DNA from: Eisenbergiella tayi
GTDB taxonomy: Bacteria; Bacillota; Clostridia; Lachnospirales; Lachnospiraceae
Assembly (NCBI RefSeq): GCF_001881565.1
Contig: NZ_MPDJ01000005.1
Span: forward strand, 830,500-894,499
Length of the DNA: 64,000 nucleotides
Reading direction: 5' to 3'
The notes under the pieces were generated by a model. That model saw only the letters and a list, made by a program, of their open reading frames with translations, was not told where the DNA came from and made no database searches. Made by a program: the position numbers and the translations under genes. Within the stretch, counting starts at the first letter, position 1, and each line of letters begins with the position of its first letter. Below are positions 35,480 to 44,327 of the stretch, piece after piece.

Positions 35480-37292
35480 AACCTCTTTCCTCCTTTTCTT
35501 TTTCCATGACCAAAACGGACCACTCTCCGGCCATGAGCTCCAGCCTTCCCTGACAGTCCATCCGGTCACCGTTCACACCATTTTTCCCTCCGTCCTCCGC
35601 CCATCGGGCACGGATTGTTTTTCCTTCCTCTTCCTCTCTGTCTGAAAAAATAATCTTATATTTCCCCGGAGAAGCCACAGGAAGCACCGCTTCTTTTTTC
35701 TCTCCCGCGTTCAGAAGCACATAGAGCTCTTCCTCCCCCAGGCTTCTCATAAAACCATAGGTTCTGCCTTCACATAAGACCGCCGTAAAGCTTCCCTTCC
35801 TCAGAACCTCCGATCCCTTCCGCAGTGCGGCCAGCCTGCGGTACCAGCGAAGCAGCTTTTCATCCTGTTTTTCCTTTTCCCAGATAAAAGCCCCCCTGCA
35901 GTCCGGATCATTAGCCCCCGTCATACCGATTTCATCCCCGTAATAGATAACCGGGGAACCGGGAAATACAAACTGGAAGGCCGCCGCCAGCCGAAGCCTG
36001 CGCTTATCTCCCCCGCACAGATACAGAAACCGTTCCGTATCATGACTGTCCAGCGGATTATACAGAGCCTGCTGCATCTCTTCCGGGTATTCCGCCAGCA
36101 TATGGTTCAGCCGCCCGTCAAAATCCGCGGCATCTATGCTTTCCGCCGCGAAAAAATCCCTTACGCTGTCCCGGAAAATATAGTTCATGATACTGTCCAT
36201 CTGGTTTCCCAGCATCAGCTTCCTGCCGCTCCCCCAGGTTTCCCCAAGCAGGAGGCAATCCGGATATTTTTCTTTAAGAAAGGTCCTGGCCTGCGTCCAT
36301 ACGCTGCCATCCACCTCATCCGACACATCCAGCCGCCAGCCGTCTATATGGAACTTATCTATCCAATAGTCCATAACGCTGAGGACAAAATCCCTCACCT
36401 CCCTGTTTGATGTATTCAGCTTCGGCATCCATTTATAAGCGCCCACACATTCATAGCTGTGGTGGGAAAGCGTAACCGGGAAATCCGTCACGATAAACCA
36501 GTCCTTGTACGGGGAAGCCTCCTGCTTCTCCAGCAGATCCTGAAAGGGCGGGAAATGGATTCCGCAGTGGTTGAAAACTCCGTCAAGTATGATACGGATT
36601 CCTTTTTTATGACAGGCATCCACCAGCTGCGCCAGTTCCTCTTTGGTACCGAAGGAAGGATCCACCTCAAAATAATCCGTAGTGGCATATTTGTGATTAA
36701 AATCTCCCCGAAAGATCGGTGTAAGGTACAGACACTGCACACCCAGATCCTCCAGGTAATCCAGCCGGGAACAGATTCCCCGCAGATCCCCTCCCATATA
36801 ATGATCCCTATCCGGTGCGCTCCCCCAATCCACGCAGCCCTCCGGATCATTTTCCCTGTCTCCGTTGCAGAACCTCTCCGGAAATATCTGATAATAAACC
36901 TGGCCTTTGCTCCACTCAGGGATGGTGAGACAGTCCTTTTCATTGGCATAAAGAAATTCAAAAAAACCATCCTCTGGAACCTTTTCCTGAATACCCCAGG
37001 AAGTCAGATACAGCTTTTCGCCTCCCTTCCCCACCAATTCGAAATAGTATTTCTGGTATCTTGCCACTTTGGAAAACGGCACCTCCACCGTATAATAGTC
37101 CGCCTCCTTATCGCGGAGGCTGCAGGTCATACGGAATTTCCGTATCCTTTCCGGCGTTGTCCTGGCGTAAACAGCCAGGCTGCATTCCGCCGCATCCTCT
37201 CTTGCCGTCCGCAGCCGGAAGCTTAAAAGGCTTCTGTTTTTGGCATAAATGTCCGGCAGGATACAGGAATGCAGAATAGCTCCCCTATTCAT
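35469..37292 (-). CDS. GH13 alpha-glucosidase/neopullulanase-like enzyme, cytoplasmic
   Basis: A 607-residue member of the alpha-amylase family, of the cyclomaltodextrinase/neopullulanase type (GH13_20). It has an N-terminal beta domain (about 1-125), a TIM barrel and a C-terminal beta domain. GWRLDVSDE carries the nucleophile (about Asp321), LLGETWG the acid/base (about Glu350) and DSHDTE the third acid (about Asp415); ILDGVFNHCG is region I. No signal peptide is present, so it should cleave imported maltodextrins or cyclodextrins. It overlaps the LacI gene by eight bases and the binding-protein gene by eleven, so the operon is tightly coupled. Confidence 0.93.
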   Translation of the reverse strand: MNRGAILHSCILPDIYAKNRSLLSFRLRTAREDAAECSLAVYARTTPERIRKFRMTCSLRDKEADYYTVEVPFSKVARYQKYYFELVGKGGEKLYLTSWGIQEKVPEDGFFEFLYANEKDCLTIPEWSKGQVYYQIFPERFCNGDRENDPEGCVDWGSAPDRDHYMGGDLRGICSRLDYLEDLGVQCLYLTPIFRGDFNHKYATTDYFEVDPSFGTKEELAQLVDACHKKGIRIILDGVFNHCGIHFPPFQDLLEKQEASPYKDWFIVTDFPVTLSHHSYECVGAYKWMPKLNTSNREVRDFVLSVMDYWIDKFHIDGWRLDVSDEVDGSVWTQARTFLKEKYPDCLLLGETWGSGRKLMLGNQMDSIMNYIFRDSVRDFFAAESIDAADFDGRLNHMLAEYPEEMQQALYNPLDSHDTERFLYLCGGDKRRLRLAAAFQFVFPGSPVIYYGDEIGMTGANDPDCRGAFIWEKEKQDEKLLRWYRRLAALRKGSEVLRKGSFTAVLCEGRTYGFMRSLGEEELYVLLNAGEKKEAVLPVASPGKYKIIFSDREEEEGKTIRARWAEDGGKNGVNGDRMDCQGRLELMAGEWSVLVMEKEKEERGYEE

Positions 37293-38310
37293 TCACTTCT
37301 CCTCTCCGGGAGGATTCACGTACCAGCAGCCTGGTGGATATCAGGGTCTGCTGATTGCCGCTGTCCGCCCTCTTTATTTTATGAATCAGCTGGAAGGCCG
37401 CCTGTTCTCCTATCCCAAAGGTATCTACATCCACAGCGGTCAAAGGCGGATCCATATATTGAGCAAAAGGGTAATTATCAAAGGTGACAACCCCTGTTTC
37501 TCCGGGTACGGAAATATTCTTTCTTTTTAATGTCTGCAGCACATGATAAGCGATCACATTGTTGGAACATAAGAAGGCATCCGGCCGCTTTTTTCCCTCA
37601 AGCATATGCTCCGCTATGCTTCCTCCCTGCTCCGGCTGTCCGCATTCTCTTATGAAATCCGGATTTTCTTCCAGCCCGGCAGTCCTGATTCCTTCCAGAT
37701 AACCGGCAAGACGTTTTTCCGCAAATACGGTATTCCTGTTTTCCAGCAAAAATGCGATCCGCTCAAAGCCCTCTTTGGCAAGATGGAGCACCGCCTCCTT
37801 TGCCCCTTCTTCATTATTGGCATCCACCCAGCATGCTTCCTTTTTCATAACCGCCGGTTCTCCCAAAACCACAAACGGACATTCATTCCTCAACAGCATC
37901 TCCACCAGGCCGGTACGCACACAATTGGAAGGCAGGATCAGCCCGTCCGCCTTTTTCTCCAGAACCAGCTTCTCCACGGCAGATACACCCATACTGCTGT
38001 CATCATTGGCAATCAGCAGATTATAACCGTTTGCCTGGGTCACTTTTTCAATGGCATATACACTTCTGTTAAAAAAGGTATTGGAAAAAGTACCTTCGTC
38101 CCTTGCATCCATAATCAAGCCTATACAAAAAGTGCTTCCATTCACCAGATTCCTGGCAAGGCTGTTCGGATGATAATTCATCTCCTCCATCACCTGCAGG
38201 ATCCTGCTTTTTGTCTCTTCAGAAATCGATGCGCTCCCGTTTACCACCCTGGAAACGGTGGATGGGGCCACCCCCACCCTTTTGGCAATGTCCTTGATTG
38301 TTACGCTCAT
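37285..38310 (-). CDS. LacI-family repressor of the alpha-glucan operon
   Basis: A 341-residue regulator: LacI helix-turn-helix (VTIKDIAKRVGVAPSTVSRV), hinge helix (PNSLARNLVNG), then a periplasmic-binding-like sugar domain. The ATG at 38310 has GAGGAG upstream; the open frame reaches back into the operator but lacks an RBS. It is the first gene of the operon, so it should control its own expression and the GH13 and importer genes through the operators at 38328-38343 and 38395-38408. Confidence 0.94.
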   Translation of the reverse strand: MSVTIKDIAKRVGVAPSTVSRVVNGSASISEETKSRILQVMEEMNYHPNSLARNLVNGSTFCIGLIMDARDEGTFSNTFFNRSVYAIEKVTQANGYNLLIANDDSSMGVSAVEKLVLEKKADGLILPSNCVRTGLVEMLLRNECPFVVLGEPAVMKKEACWVDANNEEGAKEAVLHLAKEGFERIAFLLENRNTVFAEKRLAGYLEGIRTAGLEENPDFIRECGQPEQGGSIAEHMLEGKKRPDAFLCSNNVIAYHVLQTLKRKNISVPGETGVVTFDNYPFAQYMDPPLTAVDVDTFGIGEQAAFQLIHKIKRADSGNQQTLISTRLLVRESSRRGEVNE

Positions 38311-38327
38311 ATGTACTCCTCTCATTA

Positions 38328-38408
38328 GTGCAAACGTTTGCACGAAAGAATAAAAAAAATATGATTATTTATTTTTAATATACAATTTTGTTTGCGCAAT
38401 CGTTTGCA
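38328..38408 (-). promoter_or_regulatory. LacI-type operators before the alpha-glucan operon
   Basis: GTGCAAACGTTTGCAC (38328-38343) is a perfect 16-base palindrome with the central CG typical of LacI-family sites. A second site CGCAATCGTTTGCA (38395-38408) matches it at 12 of 14 positions. The centres are 66 bases apart, so two repressor dimers could loop the AT-rich promoter DNA between them. Confidence 0.85.
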
Positions 38409-38543
38409 TATATAAATCATATTCTATATCAATTTCCTTGTCAATAGGATCTGTAAATGATTTTTAATTTTGGTTAATTTCCATTAATCGATTTCTTTAT
38501 TTTTGTGTATTTTTTCATTACGTACATTTTTATATAAATACAT

Positions 38544-38586
38544 AAAAAAGCGCCGGTTCACTCCACTATTATGAAATGAACTGACG
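38544..38586 (-). terminator. Terminator of the SRP RNA gene
   Basis: On the minus strand GCGTCAGTTCA (38586-38576) pairs with TGAACCGGCGC (38560-38550) with one mismatch and one G-U, followed by six T. Confidence 0.85.
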
Positions 38587-38632
38587 CAATCCTTTATTAA
38601 ATCCCGGAAAAACCATCCTTATAAAATTCAAA

Positions 38633-38898
38633 GACCGTGCGTCCTGCTTCGAACATAAACCCATATGCGTTACCTTTACAGTTAACTCCGCCAGGCACCC
38701 TCACGGCACACGGAAAATTCTGCTTAGTGCTGCTTTGTTCCCAACCTGACACGGTTCGCAGACATCCGTTGCGTAAGACCCAAACTTCAACGCCACTTAT
38801 AAAGGGCAGCCACACAGGCACAAGCCCTAAGCCGGACATCACCCCTGCTATAGCGGATTTCAGGTACAGGGGACCGCTAATCCCCCGGCTGCACGGTC
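38633..38898 (-). ncRNA. Signal recognition particle RNA, large Firmicutes type
   Basis: The minus-strand transcript of about 266 nt matches the Bacillus-type SRP RNA (scRNA). The ends GACCGTGC (5', 38898-38891) and GCACGGTC (3', 38640-38633) pair. An Alu-domain part has CCTGAAATCCGCTATAGCAGG. The S domain has GTGTCAGG followed by GGAACAAAGCAGCACTAAG, the Ffh-binding helix 8 with a GGAA-type apical loop in place of the usual GGAAGGAAGCAGC. The closing strand has GTGCCTGGCGGAGTTAACTG. With Ffh it targets membrane and secreted proteins co-translationally. A 111-codon open frame across it is not a gene. Confidence 0.93.
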
Positions 38899-38903
38899 TA
38901 ATT

Positions 38904-38932
38904 AGTATACTTTTTTTTGAACGATTTGTCAA
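38904..38932 (-). promoter_or_regulatory. Consensus promoter of the SRP RNA gene
   Basis: On the minus strand TTGACA (38932-38927), a 17-base spacer and TATACT (38909-38904), with the mature 5' end G six bases later. This is one of the strongest promoters in the window, as fits a stable RNA gene. Confidence 0.92.
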
Positions 38933-38985
38933 TCCTTTTGGTTTTTGGCACAGATAAAATTTTGCCGTTCATGCCGATATTGCGG

Positions 38986-39831
38986 TTACTCCTCCAGCAC
39001 TTCAGCCACCTCTTCTGCAGTAATTTGGCATATTTCCGCAATTTCTTCTTTTTTCTTTCCCTCGGCAGCAAGCTTCAGAACCCTTTTTGTTCTGCTTATA
39101 CCTACTTTAAGGCCTTCCTTAAGGCCTTCTTCCCTACCATCTTCCCGTTCCTTCACTTTTTCTTCCCATGCCTGCATATACCTCACTCCCATCTCTTCAC
39201 TGGCTTTCAATTTACAGATATGCTCATGGATTCTCCGGAGGACCTCACTTCCTGACTTCCTGACGGTTTCCTCATCCGTTTTCTCCGCATATTCCAGAAA
39301 CCATGCCAACTCATCGCCAACTTCCTCACGGTTCTTTCCCCTTGTATTCAGGAAAATACGCACTGCCCCATCCGGCAAAATACAGGACAATTCCTCATCA
39401 CATCTGGCCCGGAAGGTATACCTGTATTTCCCAAGGCCAAAAACATCATAAGGCGTTATAATTATAATATAAGAATCATTCAGCAAATCAAACCGGATGG
39501 ATCCCGGCTCCAGCAGGGAAGAATCCAGCATTCCCTGATAATATCTGCTTCTCTTGGGCAAATCATACTTCAACTGTTTCTGCATTTCCGAATTATAAAT
39601 AATCCCATCCTCATCCATTGCATACACATCCATACGGATGGAGCGCAACAGAGGACTGACCCGCAGCTCTTTCTCCGTTTCATTTTTGGTCAGGAAAGTG
39701 ATTTCCTTTCCTAAAATAATCTGCAGGACACTCTTATGGAAATCCTTATCCTCCATAGCCGCATCAAATAAAAAGCGATCCAAAAGGGTCAACTGGCTAA
39801 GGGGGAGCATTTTACTTTTTCTCTCCGTCAT
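38986..39831 (-). CDS. Rpn-family PD-(D/E)XK nuclease/putative transposase
   Basis: A 281-residue protein beginning MLPLSQLTLLDRFLFDAAMEDKDFHKSVLQIILG-like family start (residues 8 on), then strands with RMDVYAMDEDG and YNSEMQKQLKYDLPKRSRYYQ, where Asp, Glu and the QxQ-type residues form the PD-(D/E)XK site. The C-terminal 70 residues are highly charged with a repeated EGLKEGLK stretch, usual for the family. Rpn proteins are recombination-promoting nucleases, often in many copies in Lachnospiraceae genomes. No inverted repeats mark it as an insertion sequence. Confidence 0.9.
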   Translation of the reverse strand: MTERKSKMLPLSQLTLLDRFLFDAAMEDKDFHKSVLQIILGKEITFLTKNETEKELRVSPLLRSIRMDVYAMDEDGIIYNSEMQKQLKYDLPKRSRYYQGMLDSSLLEPGSIRFDLLNDSYIIIITPYDVFGLGKYRYTFRARCDEELSCILPDGAVRIFLNTRGKNREEVGDELAWFLEYAEKTDEETVRKSGSEVLRRIHEHICKLKASEEMGVRYMQAWEEKVKEREDGREEGLKEGLKVGISRTKRVLKLAAEGKKKEEIAEICQITAEEVAEVLEE

Positions 39832-40307
39832 TCCTATTCTCCTTTATTTTATCATATTTCCGGTAATTCCTTCAACCATTACAGCCAGAAATCATCCATA
39901 AGCATCCCTCCTCTTTTGTTCACCATTTCAAATCGGAATCTGTCGGCAGACCTGCCATGATATCTATAGATAAATAAGATAAAATAATTATAATACAAAA
40001 CATAAATTTTTCCAACATTATCTGCAATCTGCTATTATATAAATTATTTAAGATAAAATATTTATCTGCACATCCAAAAATAAAGAAACAGGACAATCAG
40101 CTGTCATGTTAGTCATGCTAATCTTAAACAGAAGAAGATAATTTTTATGAAAATAAAGAACAGGACTGCGGAAACAGCCCTGAAGAAAAAACAAAGATGA
40201 CGGTTCATGTTTCACATCCATGTACCCAAAGAACCGGCAGCAGATGAAGGAAAAACCAGCACCGCTGCCATAAGTAAAATTATACGCATTATTGAGGAGG
40301 CATAATT
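39832..40307. other. AT-rich intergenic region without a supported gene
   Basis: The 476 bases between the Rpn gene and the DUF3795 gene hold a 12-base palindrome TATCTATAGATA (39961-39972), a direct repeat AAGATAAAATA (39976-39986 and 40050-40060), a -10-like TATAAT (39989-39994) and no open frame with an RBS worth calling. AGGAGG at the right end belongs to the DUF3795 gene. Confidence 0.6.
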
Positions 40308-40604
40308 ATGGCTAATACACTTATTTTCACAGATACCGTTGATTCCCGCTGCGGCCTGCACTGTACCGGCTGCACCTGGAAAGAATCCCATGGCTGCAGG
40401 GGCTGTATCCCCACAAACGGCAACCCCTTTCACGGGGAATGCCCGGTTGCCGTCTGCTGTCAGGAAAAGGGCCTTGTCCATTGCGGACAGTGTCCGGAAA
40501 TCCCCTGTGATTTACTCACAAGCTATTCCTGTGATGAAGAAAATGGAGACTCTCCCGTGGGCGCACGCATAGAACAATGTAAAAGATGGGCCGGAAAAGC
40601 ATAA
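40308..40604 (+). CDS. DUF3795 cysteine-rich protein
   Basis: A 98-residue cytoplasmic protein with about a dozen cysteines in CxxxCxxC-like clusters (RCGLHCTGCTW, GCRGC, HCGQCPEIPC), the pattern of DUF3795 proteins, which probably bind zinc or an iron-sulfur cluster. Function unknown. The start has a strong GAGGAGG RBS. It converges with the deacetylase gene, with only one base between the two stop codons. Confidence 0.88.
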   Translation: MANTLIFTDTVDSRCGLHCTGCTWKESHGCRGCIPTNGNPFHGECPVAVCCQEKGLVHCGQCPEIPCDLLTSYSCDEENGDSPVGARIEQCKRWAGKA

Positions 40605-40605
40605 T

Positions 40606-41415
40606 TTACAGCCTGAGAAGCTGTCCCCCCTTTACTTCCCTTTTCCCGCCGTCCACTTCAATCCATAGAGAGGCTGCAGAAGGATTGTATACCATATCCC
40701 CACCTACCCCGAACTGCAGCCGGCCGGCGGCCTCCATATAATCCACGATTTCTATATTGGACGCATACCAGATATCCTCCCTGCCTCCCATACGCCGGCA
40801 GAAATTCTCCATAACCTCCCAGTTATCATGATCTGTAAATTCATAGCTGTGTCCCCATACATACATCATATAAAGATACTGGGTTTTATGCAGAGCCGCG
40901 AATTCATCTCCCAGCTTAATGAGATTATGGTTATAATGGCAGGTCGCCTTCCATTTCAGGAAATCCTCCGGCATGGCAAATCCGTTTGTCTCTTCAACCG
41001 TTCTGGAATAACGGATGCCAAGCGCCGGAAGAATTTTAACAATTTCCTCATTATAGGAACCGTTCGGATAAGAAAGCCCCCGTACCGGATATCCCACTGC
41101 CGCTTCCAGGTTTCTGCGATCCTCCAGAATCTGGCTCACCACCTGCTCCATGGGACACCTGGCTATCGTGGGATGAGTACAGGTATGACAGGACACCTCA
41201 TGCCCCTTATACAGTTCCCGGTATTCGGAAACAGGCACCCTCTTTTCATCCCTGATTGCCGAATTTACGTGAAATGTCCCCTTGATTCCGTAACGGTTGA
41301 AAATATCCACCAGCCGTCTGTCCTCCAGCCTTCCATCATCAAAGCTCATGGTGAGCACCTTGTGCTTTCCCTCTGGAAAACAGATATAAATATTCTTCAT
41401 TCCTTCCTTTACCAT
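40606..41415 (-). CDS. Polysaccharide deacetylase (CE4 family)
   Basis: A 269-residue enzyme with the NodB-fold motifs TMSFDDG (metal and catalytic Asp pair), SCHTCTHPTI (two metal His) and a later LSYPNGSY block. There is no signal peptide, so it is either cytoplasmic or acts on imported sugar. Two in-frame starts are possible (41415 or 41400); both have purine-rich RBSs, while the GTG at 41445 has none. It lies 87 bases after the acetylesterase gene on the same strand, suggesting a two-gene unit for deacetylating a glycan. Confidence 0.88.
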   Translation of the reverse strand: MVKEGMKNIYICFPEGKHKVLTMSFDDGRLEDRRLVDIFNRYGIKGTFHVNSAIRDEKRVPVSEYRELYKGHEVSCHTCTHPTIARCPMEQVVSQILEDRRNLEAAVGYPVRGLSYPNGSYNEEIVKILPALGIRYSRTVEETNGFAMPEDFLKWKATCHYNHNLIKLGDEFAALHKTQYLYMMYVWGHSYEFTDHDNWEVMENFCRRMGGREDIWYASNIEIVDYMEAAGRLQFGVGGDMVYNPSAASLWIEVDGGKREVKGGQLLRL

Positions 41416-41502
41416 ACCCTTCTCTCCTCTCTTCATCAGCCGCACTTACTCCCCGGATTTCATAATCCTCTTCTTCACGGGCAAATACTGCCGCATTTTC
41501 CA

Positions 41503-43287
41503 TTAACAGCTCATCAGCCTTACAAGAGCCGCAGTACAGTCCGCACGGTTTACCTTGCTCTCCCTGCAGTATCCGTCCCACAGCAGTCCCAACCCTGCCG
41601 CCATCTCCTCACATGCCTCTATTTCCATATTCCGATCCGTTTCCGGCTGAAGGCTTCGGACCATAAAGCTCACCAGCTCCCCGCAGGTAAGGCCGTCATC
41701 CGGACGGAACCTGTCATCCGGCGTGGTTTTTTCATCAATCAGCCCCGCATCCCATGCGGCCTGGACATTTCCGGCGTCGAACTCATATTTATAAATGTCA
41801 CAATACCGCCCCTGATAAGTTCTCCCGGCCGGAACCTTCACGGCTTTAAAGAACATATATAAAAACTGTCCTCTGGGCATCTCGTCAAAGGGATGGAAAA
41901 ACAAGATACACGGATCCAGCAAACCTCCTGCCATGGCTTTCTTCAGATCCTGCTCCTGAGGGATTCCCAAACAGTCCGCATAGGGAAGCTCAGGCAAGTC
42001 CGTAGGAAGAACGGGCCGCTCCTCTTTCAGCTCTGCCAGGCGAGACGAATGCTCCCCCGGCATCTCTTCTTTCGGGTAAAGAGACACATCCGGCTCCCAG
42101 GCTTCGCCGGCATAATCATTCATACCCGTGCACAGCGGTTCTATCTCAAGCCTCCTGATTTCTTCACTGATAAATTTTGCCGCCAGCAGCGCTCCGTAAT
42201 CGTTGGTATGGGTGGTATCCATAAAATAATCGGGATAGGTATCCGGCCCCATATCACACCAAAGCCGGAAGCTGTAAGAATGCAGATCAATGACCGGAAC
42301 CTTCAGCTCCTTCCCCACCCTTCGGCAGCTTTCCGCATAATCCTCCAGCAAATCAAAAAATCCATTCTCATCTTTTCCCGGAACCCTGCTGAGAGAGGTA
42401 ACGATTATAGGAAACGCTCCTTTTCTGCGTATCTGCAGAATATACCACCGCAGATTGGCGGCATATTGGTCAAAAGCCTTCAGATTCCTTCTCTTCTGGT
42501 CGTTATGCCCGAATTCCATCATGAAGATATCTCCCGGCTTTATATTTTCGGAAATAATATTCCAATGACCGTCATCCCGGAAACAATTCGTAGTCAGGCC
42601 GCCATGGGCCTGATCGCTGACCGCAATTCTGTTAAAGTACTGAAGCAGGTTCTGCCCCCAGCTTCCGAAATTGCGTATGGGATTATAAGGATATAACCCC
42701 TCATAATCGGTTACCAGAGAATCCCCTGCAATATAAAGAACAGGACATTCTGCGGGTTCTATATGAACACCCGTAAGACGCGCCCTTCCTCCTGCCCTAT
42801 TCAATACCGTCACATATATGGAACGGTCTTCTTTCGGCCCTTTACCCACAATGGGGATATACGGACATACCTGTACATAATAGGTTACGGTGAATTCTTC
42901 TCCCGGCATAATTTCCAGATCCCGTTTCACCAGGTTCCGCCTTCCGGAATAAAGCATCAGGCCGCTGATTCCATCCCTTCCGCCCCGGATAATAACCGTG
43001 ACCGCATAGGTTCCATTTTCAGGAACCGACGCCCGGAACCGCAGGGGTATTCCCGCTCCCAAAAGCTCTGCCCCATCTTCTGTATCGTATAGGGAGGCTG
43101 GAAAATCCTGCTTCCCTTCCGTCTCTTCCCTCAGATTCCAGCCCCCGGTTCCGGTAAACCGATCCGCAGATACCGAGGTCGTACTGCAGTCCAGAAAACC
43201 GTATCCTTTCTGTTCCTCATATAAATCATGGGATGTAACCCTCACCCCGTCCCCATTTTCGGTGAAAGAAAATAATCTGCCGGCCAT
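41503..43287 (-). CDS. Rhamnogalacturonan acetylesterase-like SGNH hydrolase (CE12) with SLH-like tail
   Basis: A 594-residue protein. It has an N-terminal beta domain (about 1-180), then an SGNH hydrolase with block I AGDSLVTDY (Ser about 189), the GxxxN-like FGSWGQN, EFGHNDQ and the catalytic DTTHTNDYGA block. The last 170 residues look like three S-layer homology repeats, clearest in YCDIYKYEFDAGNVQAAWDAG and FRPDDGLTCGELVSFMVRSL. No signal peptide is present, although the RBS GGGGAGGA fixes the start. It should remove acetyl groups from rhamnogalacturonan or a similar glycan. It is divergent from an AraC regulator, the likely controller. Confidence 0.85.
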   Translation of the reverse strand: MAGRLFSFTENGDGVRVTSHDLYEEQKGYGFLDCSTTSVSADRFTGTGGWNLREETEGKQDFPASLYDTEDGAELLGAGIPLRFRASVPENGTYAVTVIIRGGRDGISGLMLYSGRRNLVKRDLEIMPGEEFTVTYYVQVCPYIPIVGKGPKEDRSIYVTVLNRAGGRARLTGVHIEPAECPVLYIAGDSLVTDYEGLYPYNPIRNFGSWGQNLLQYFNRIAVSDQAHGGLTTNCFRDDGHWNIISENIKPGDIFMMEFGHNDQKRRNLKAFDQYAANLRWYILQIRRKGAFPIIVTSLSRVPGKDENGFFDLLEDYAESCRRVGKELKVPVIDLHSYSFRLWCDMGPDTYPDYFMDTTHTNDYGALLAAKFISEEIRRLEIEPLCTGMNDYAGEAWEPDVSLYPKEEMPGEHSSRLAELKEERPVLPTDLPELPYADCLGIPQEQDLKKAMAGGLLDPCILFFHPFDEMPRGQFLYMFFKAVKVPAGRTYQGRYCDIYKYEFDAGNVQAAWDAGLIDEKTTPDDRFRPDDGLTCGELVSFMVRSLQPETDRNMEIEACEEMAAGLGLLWDGYCRESKVNRADCTAALVRLMSC

Positions 43288-43438
43288 AAAATCCTCCCCT
43301 GTCTCTCATGAAATAAATCCTGTTTCTTAATATAATAAGTCAATTATTCTTATTTTTCTTTTATTATATTGCTGTTTATGAGCTTATTTTGTATACTATT
43401 TTAGATATATTAACATTTCGTTCCTGATTTCCGGTTCA

Positions 43439-43466
43439 TTGACGGACAGGGTATTTACCGGATAAT
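43439..43466 (+). promoter_or_regulatory. Promoter of the AraC regulator gene
   Basis: TTGACG (43439-43444), a 16-base spacer and GATAAT (43461-43466), 21 bases before the ATG. The divergent gap also holds an AT-rich inverted repeat AATATAATAA/TTATTATATT (43329-43370) of doubtful meaning. Confidence 0.45.
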
Positions 43467-43487
43467 CCGGCAAGGGAGGCCGCCCCC

Positions 43488-44321
43488 ATGAATGCTAATC
43501 TTCATTCCCCGGAGCATATGCTGCAAATCGAATATATAAAACATCCTCAGGATTATGACATGGGAAGCTTTCACTATCATAACGCCTATGAGCTTCTGTT
43601 TCTCCAGGAGGGAGAATACACCCTGATAACCATGGATACTGCCTATACGATCTGCAAAAACCAGGTGTCCCTCATTCCTCCCTGCTGCATGCATAAATCC
43701 CTAGGCCGGGCGGGCAATGAACGTACGCTCATGTATTTTGACGACCGCTTTCTCAACCGGTATTTTACGGAAAAAAGCCGCGCCCTTCTTTTATCCTGTT
43801 TCCGGAGCGGACAGCTCCCTTTATCTCCCGAAGCCTTCTCAGAAGCTCTTGCCCTCCTTTTTCAAATCCGTGACTTCGTCCATAAAAATGATTATGATGC
43901 CGCTTATCCCGCCTTTGTGAGAATTCTGTCCCTGCTTGATGACTCCTGCCGGGAAAATATTCTTAAGACTTCTGATGCGGAAAAAAAGAGAGGTACGGAA
44001 AATCCCCCTCTCATTGCAGAAGTCATTACCTATATTAATCAGAATTACAGTACAATCCGGTGCCTTGATGATATTTCCTCTCATTTTTATATCACCAAAT
44101 ATCATCTGTGCCGCCTTTTCCGCAATGCCACCAGCAGTACGGTCATGGACCACCTGAACAGCATCCGGCTTTTCCAGGCCTGCCGCCTGCTGGAAAATAC
44201 CAGCAAAAGCATTACGGATATCAGTTATGCCTGCGGTTTCCATTCCTCCGCCTACTTTTCCGATTTATTTAAAAAGGCCCTGGGCATGTCGCCCAGAGCC
44301 TATCGAAAGCTGAAATCCTGA
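43488..44321 (+). CDS. AraC-family regulator with N-terminal cupin
   Basis: A 277-residue regulator. The N-terminal half has the sugar-sensing cupin pattern (SFHYHNAYELLFLQEGEYTL), and the C-terminal half has AraC helix-turn-helices (DDISSHFYITKYHLCRLFR and ITDISYACGFHSSAYFSDLF, ending SPRAYRKLK). It is divergent from the CE12/CE4 genes with a 200-base gap and probably activates them in response to a sugar. Confidence 0.93.
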   Translation: MNANLHSPEHMLQIEYIKHPQDYDMGSFHYHNAYELLFLQEGEYTLITMDTAYTICKNQVSLIPPCCMHKSLGRAGNERTLMYFDDRFLNRYFTEKSRALLLSCFRSGQLPLSPEAFSEALALLFQIRDFVHKNDYDAAYPAFVRILSLLDDSCRENILKTSDAEKKRGTENPPLIAEVITYINQNYSTIRCLDDISSHFYITKYHLCRLFRNATSSTVMDHLNSIRLFQACRLLENTSKSITDISYACGFHSSAYFSDLFKKALGMSPRAYRKLKS

Positions 44322-44327
44322 TATTTG

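Noticed and set aside
38597..38932. A 111-codon minus-strand ORF
   Set aside because: It lies across the SRP RNA gene and its promoter, has no RBS and no protein-like features.
40084..40200. Very short ORF MKIKNRTAETALKKKQR in the AT-rich gap
   Set aside because: Seventeen codons with a weak RBS and no context; not supportable.
43329..43370. AATATAATAA/TTATTATATT inverted repeat as an operator
   Set aside because: Pure A/T arms in an AT-rich gap are expected by chance.
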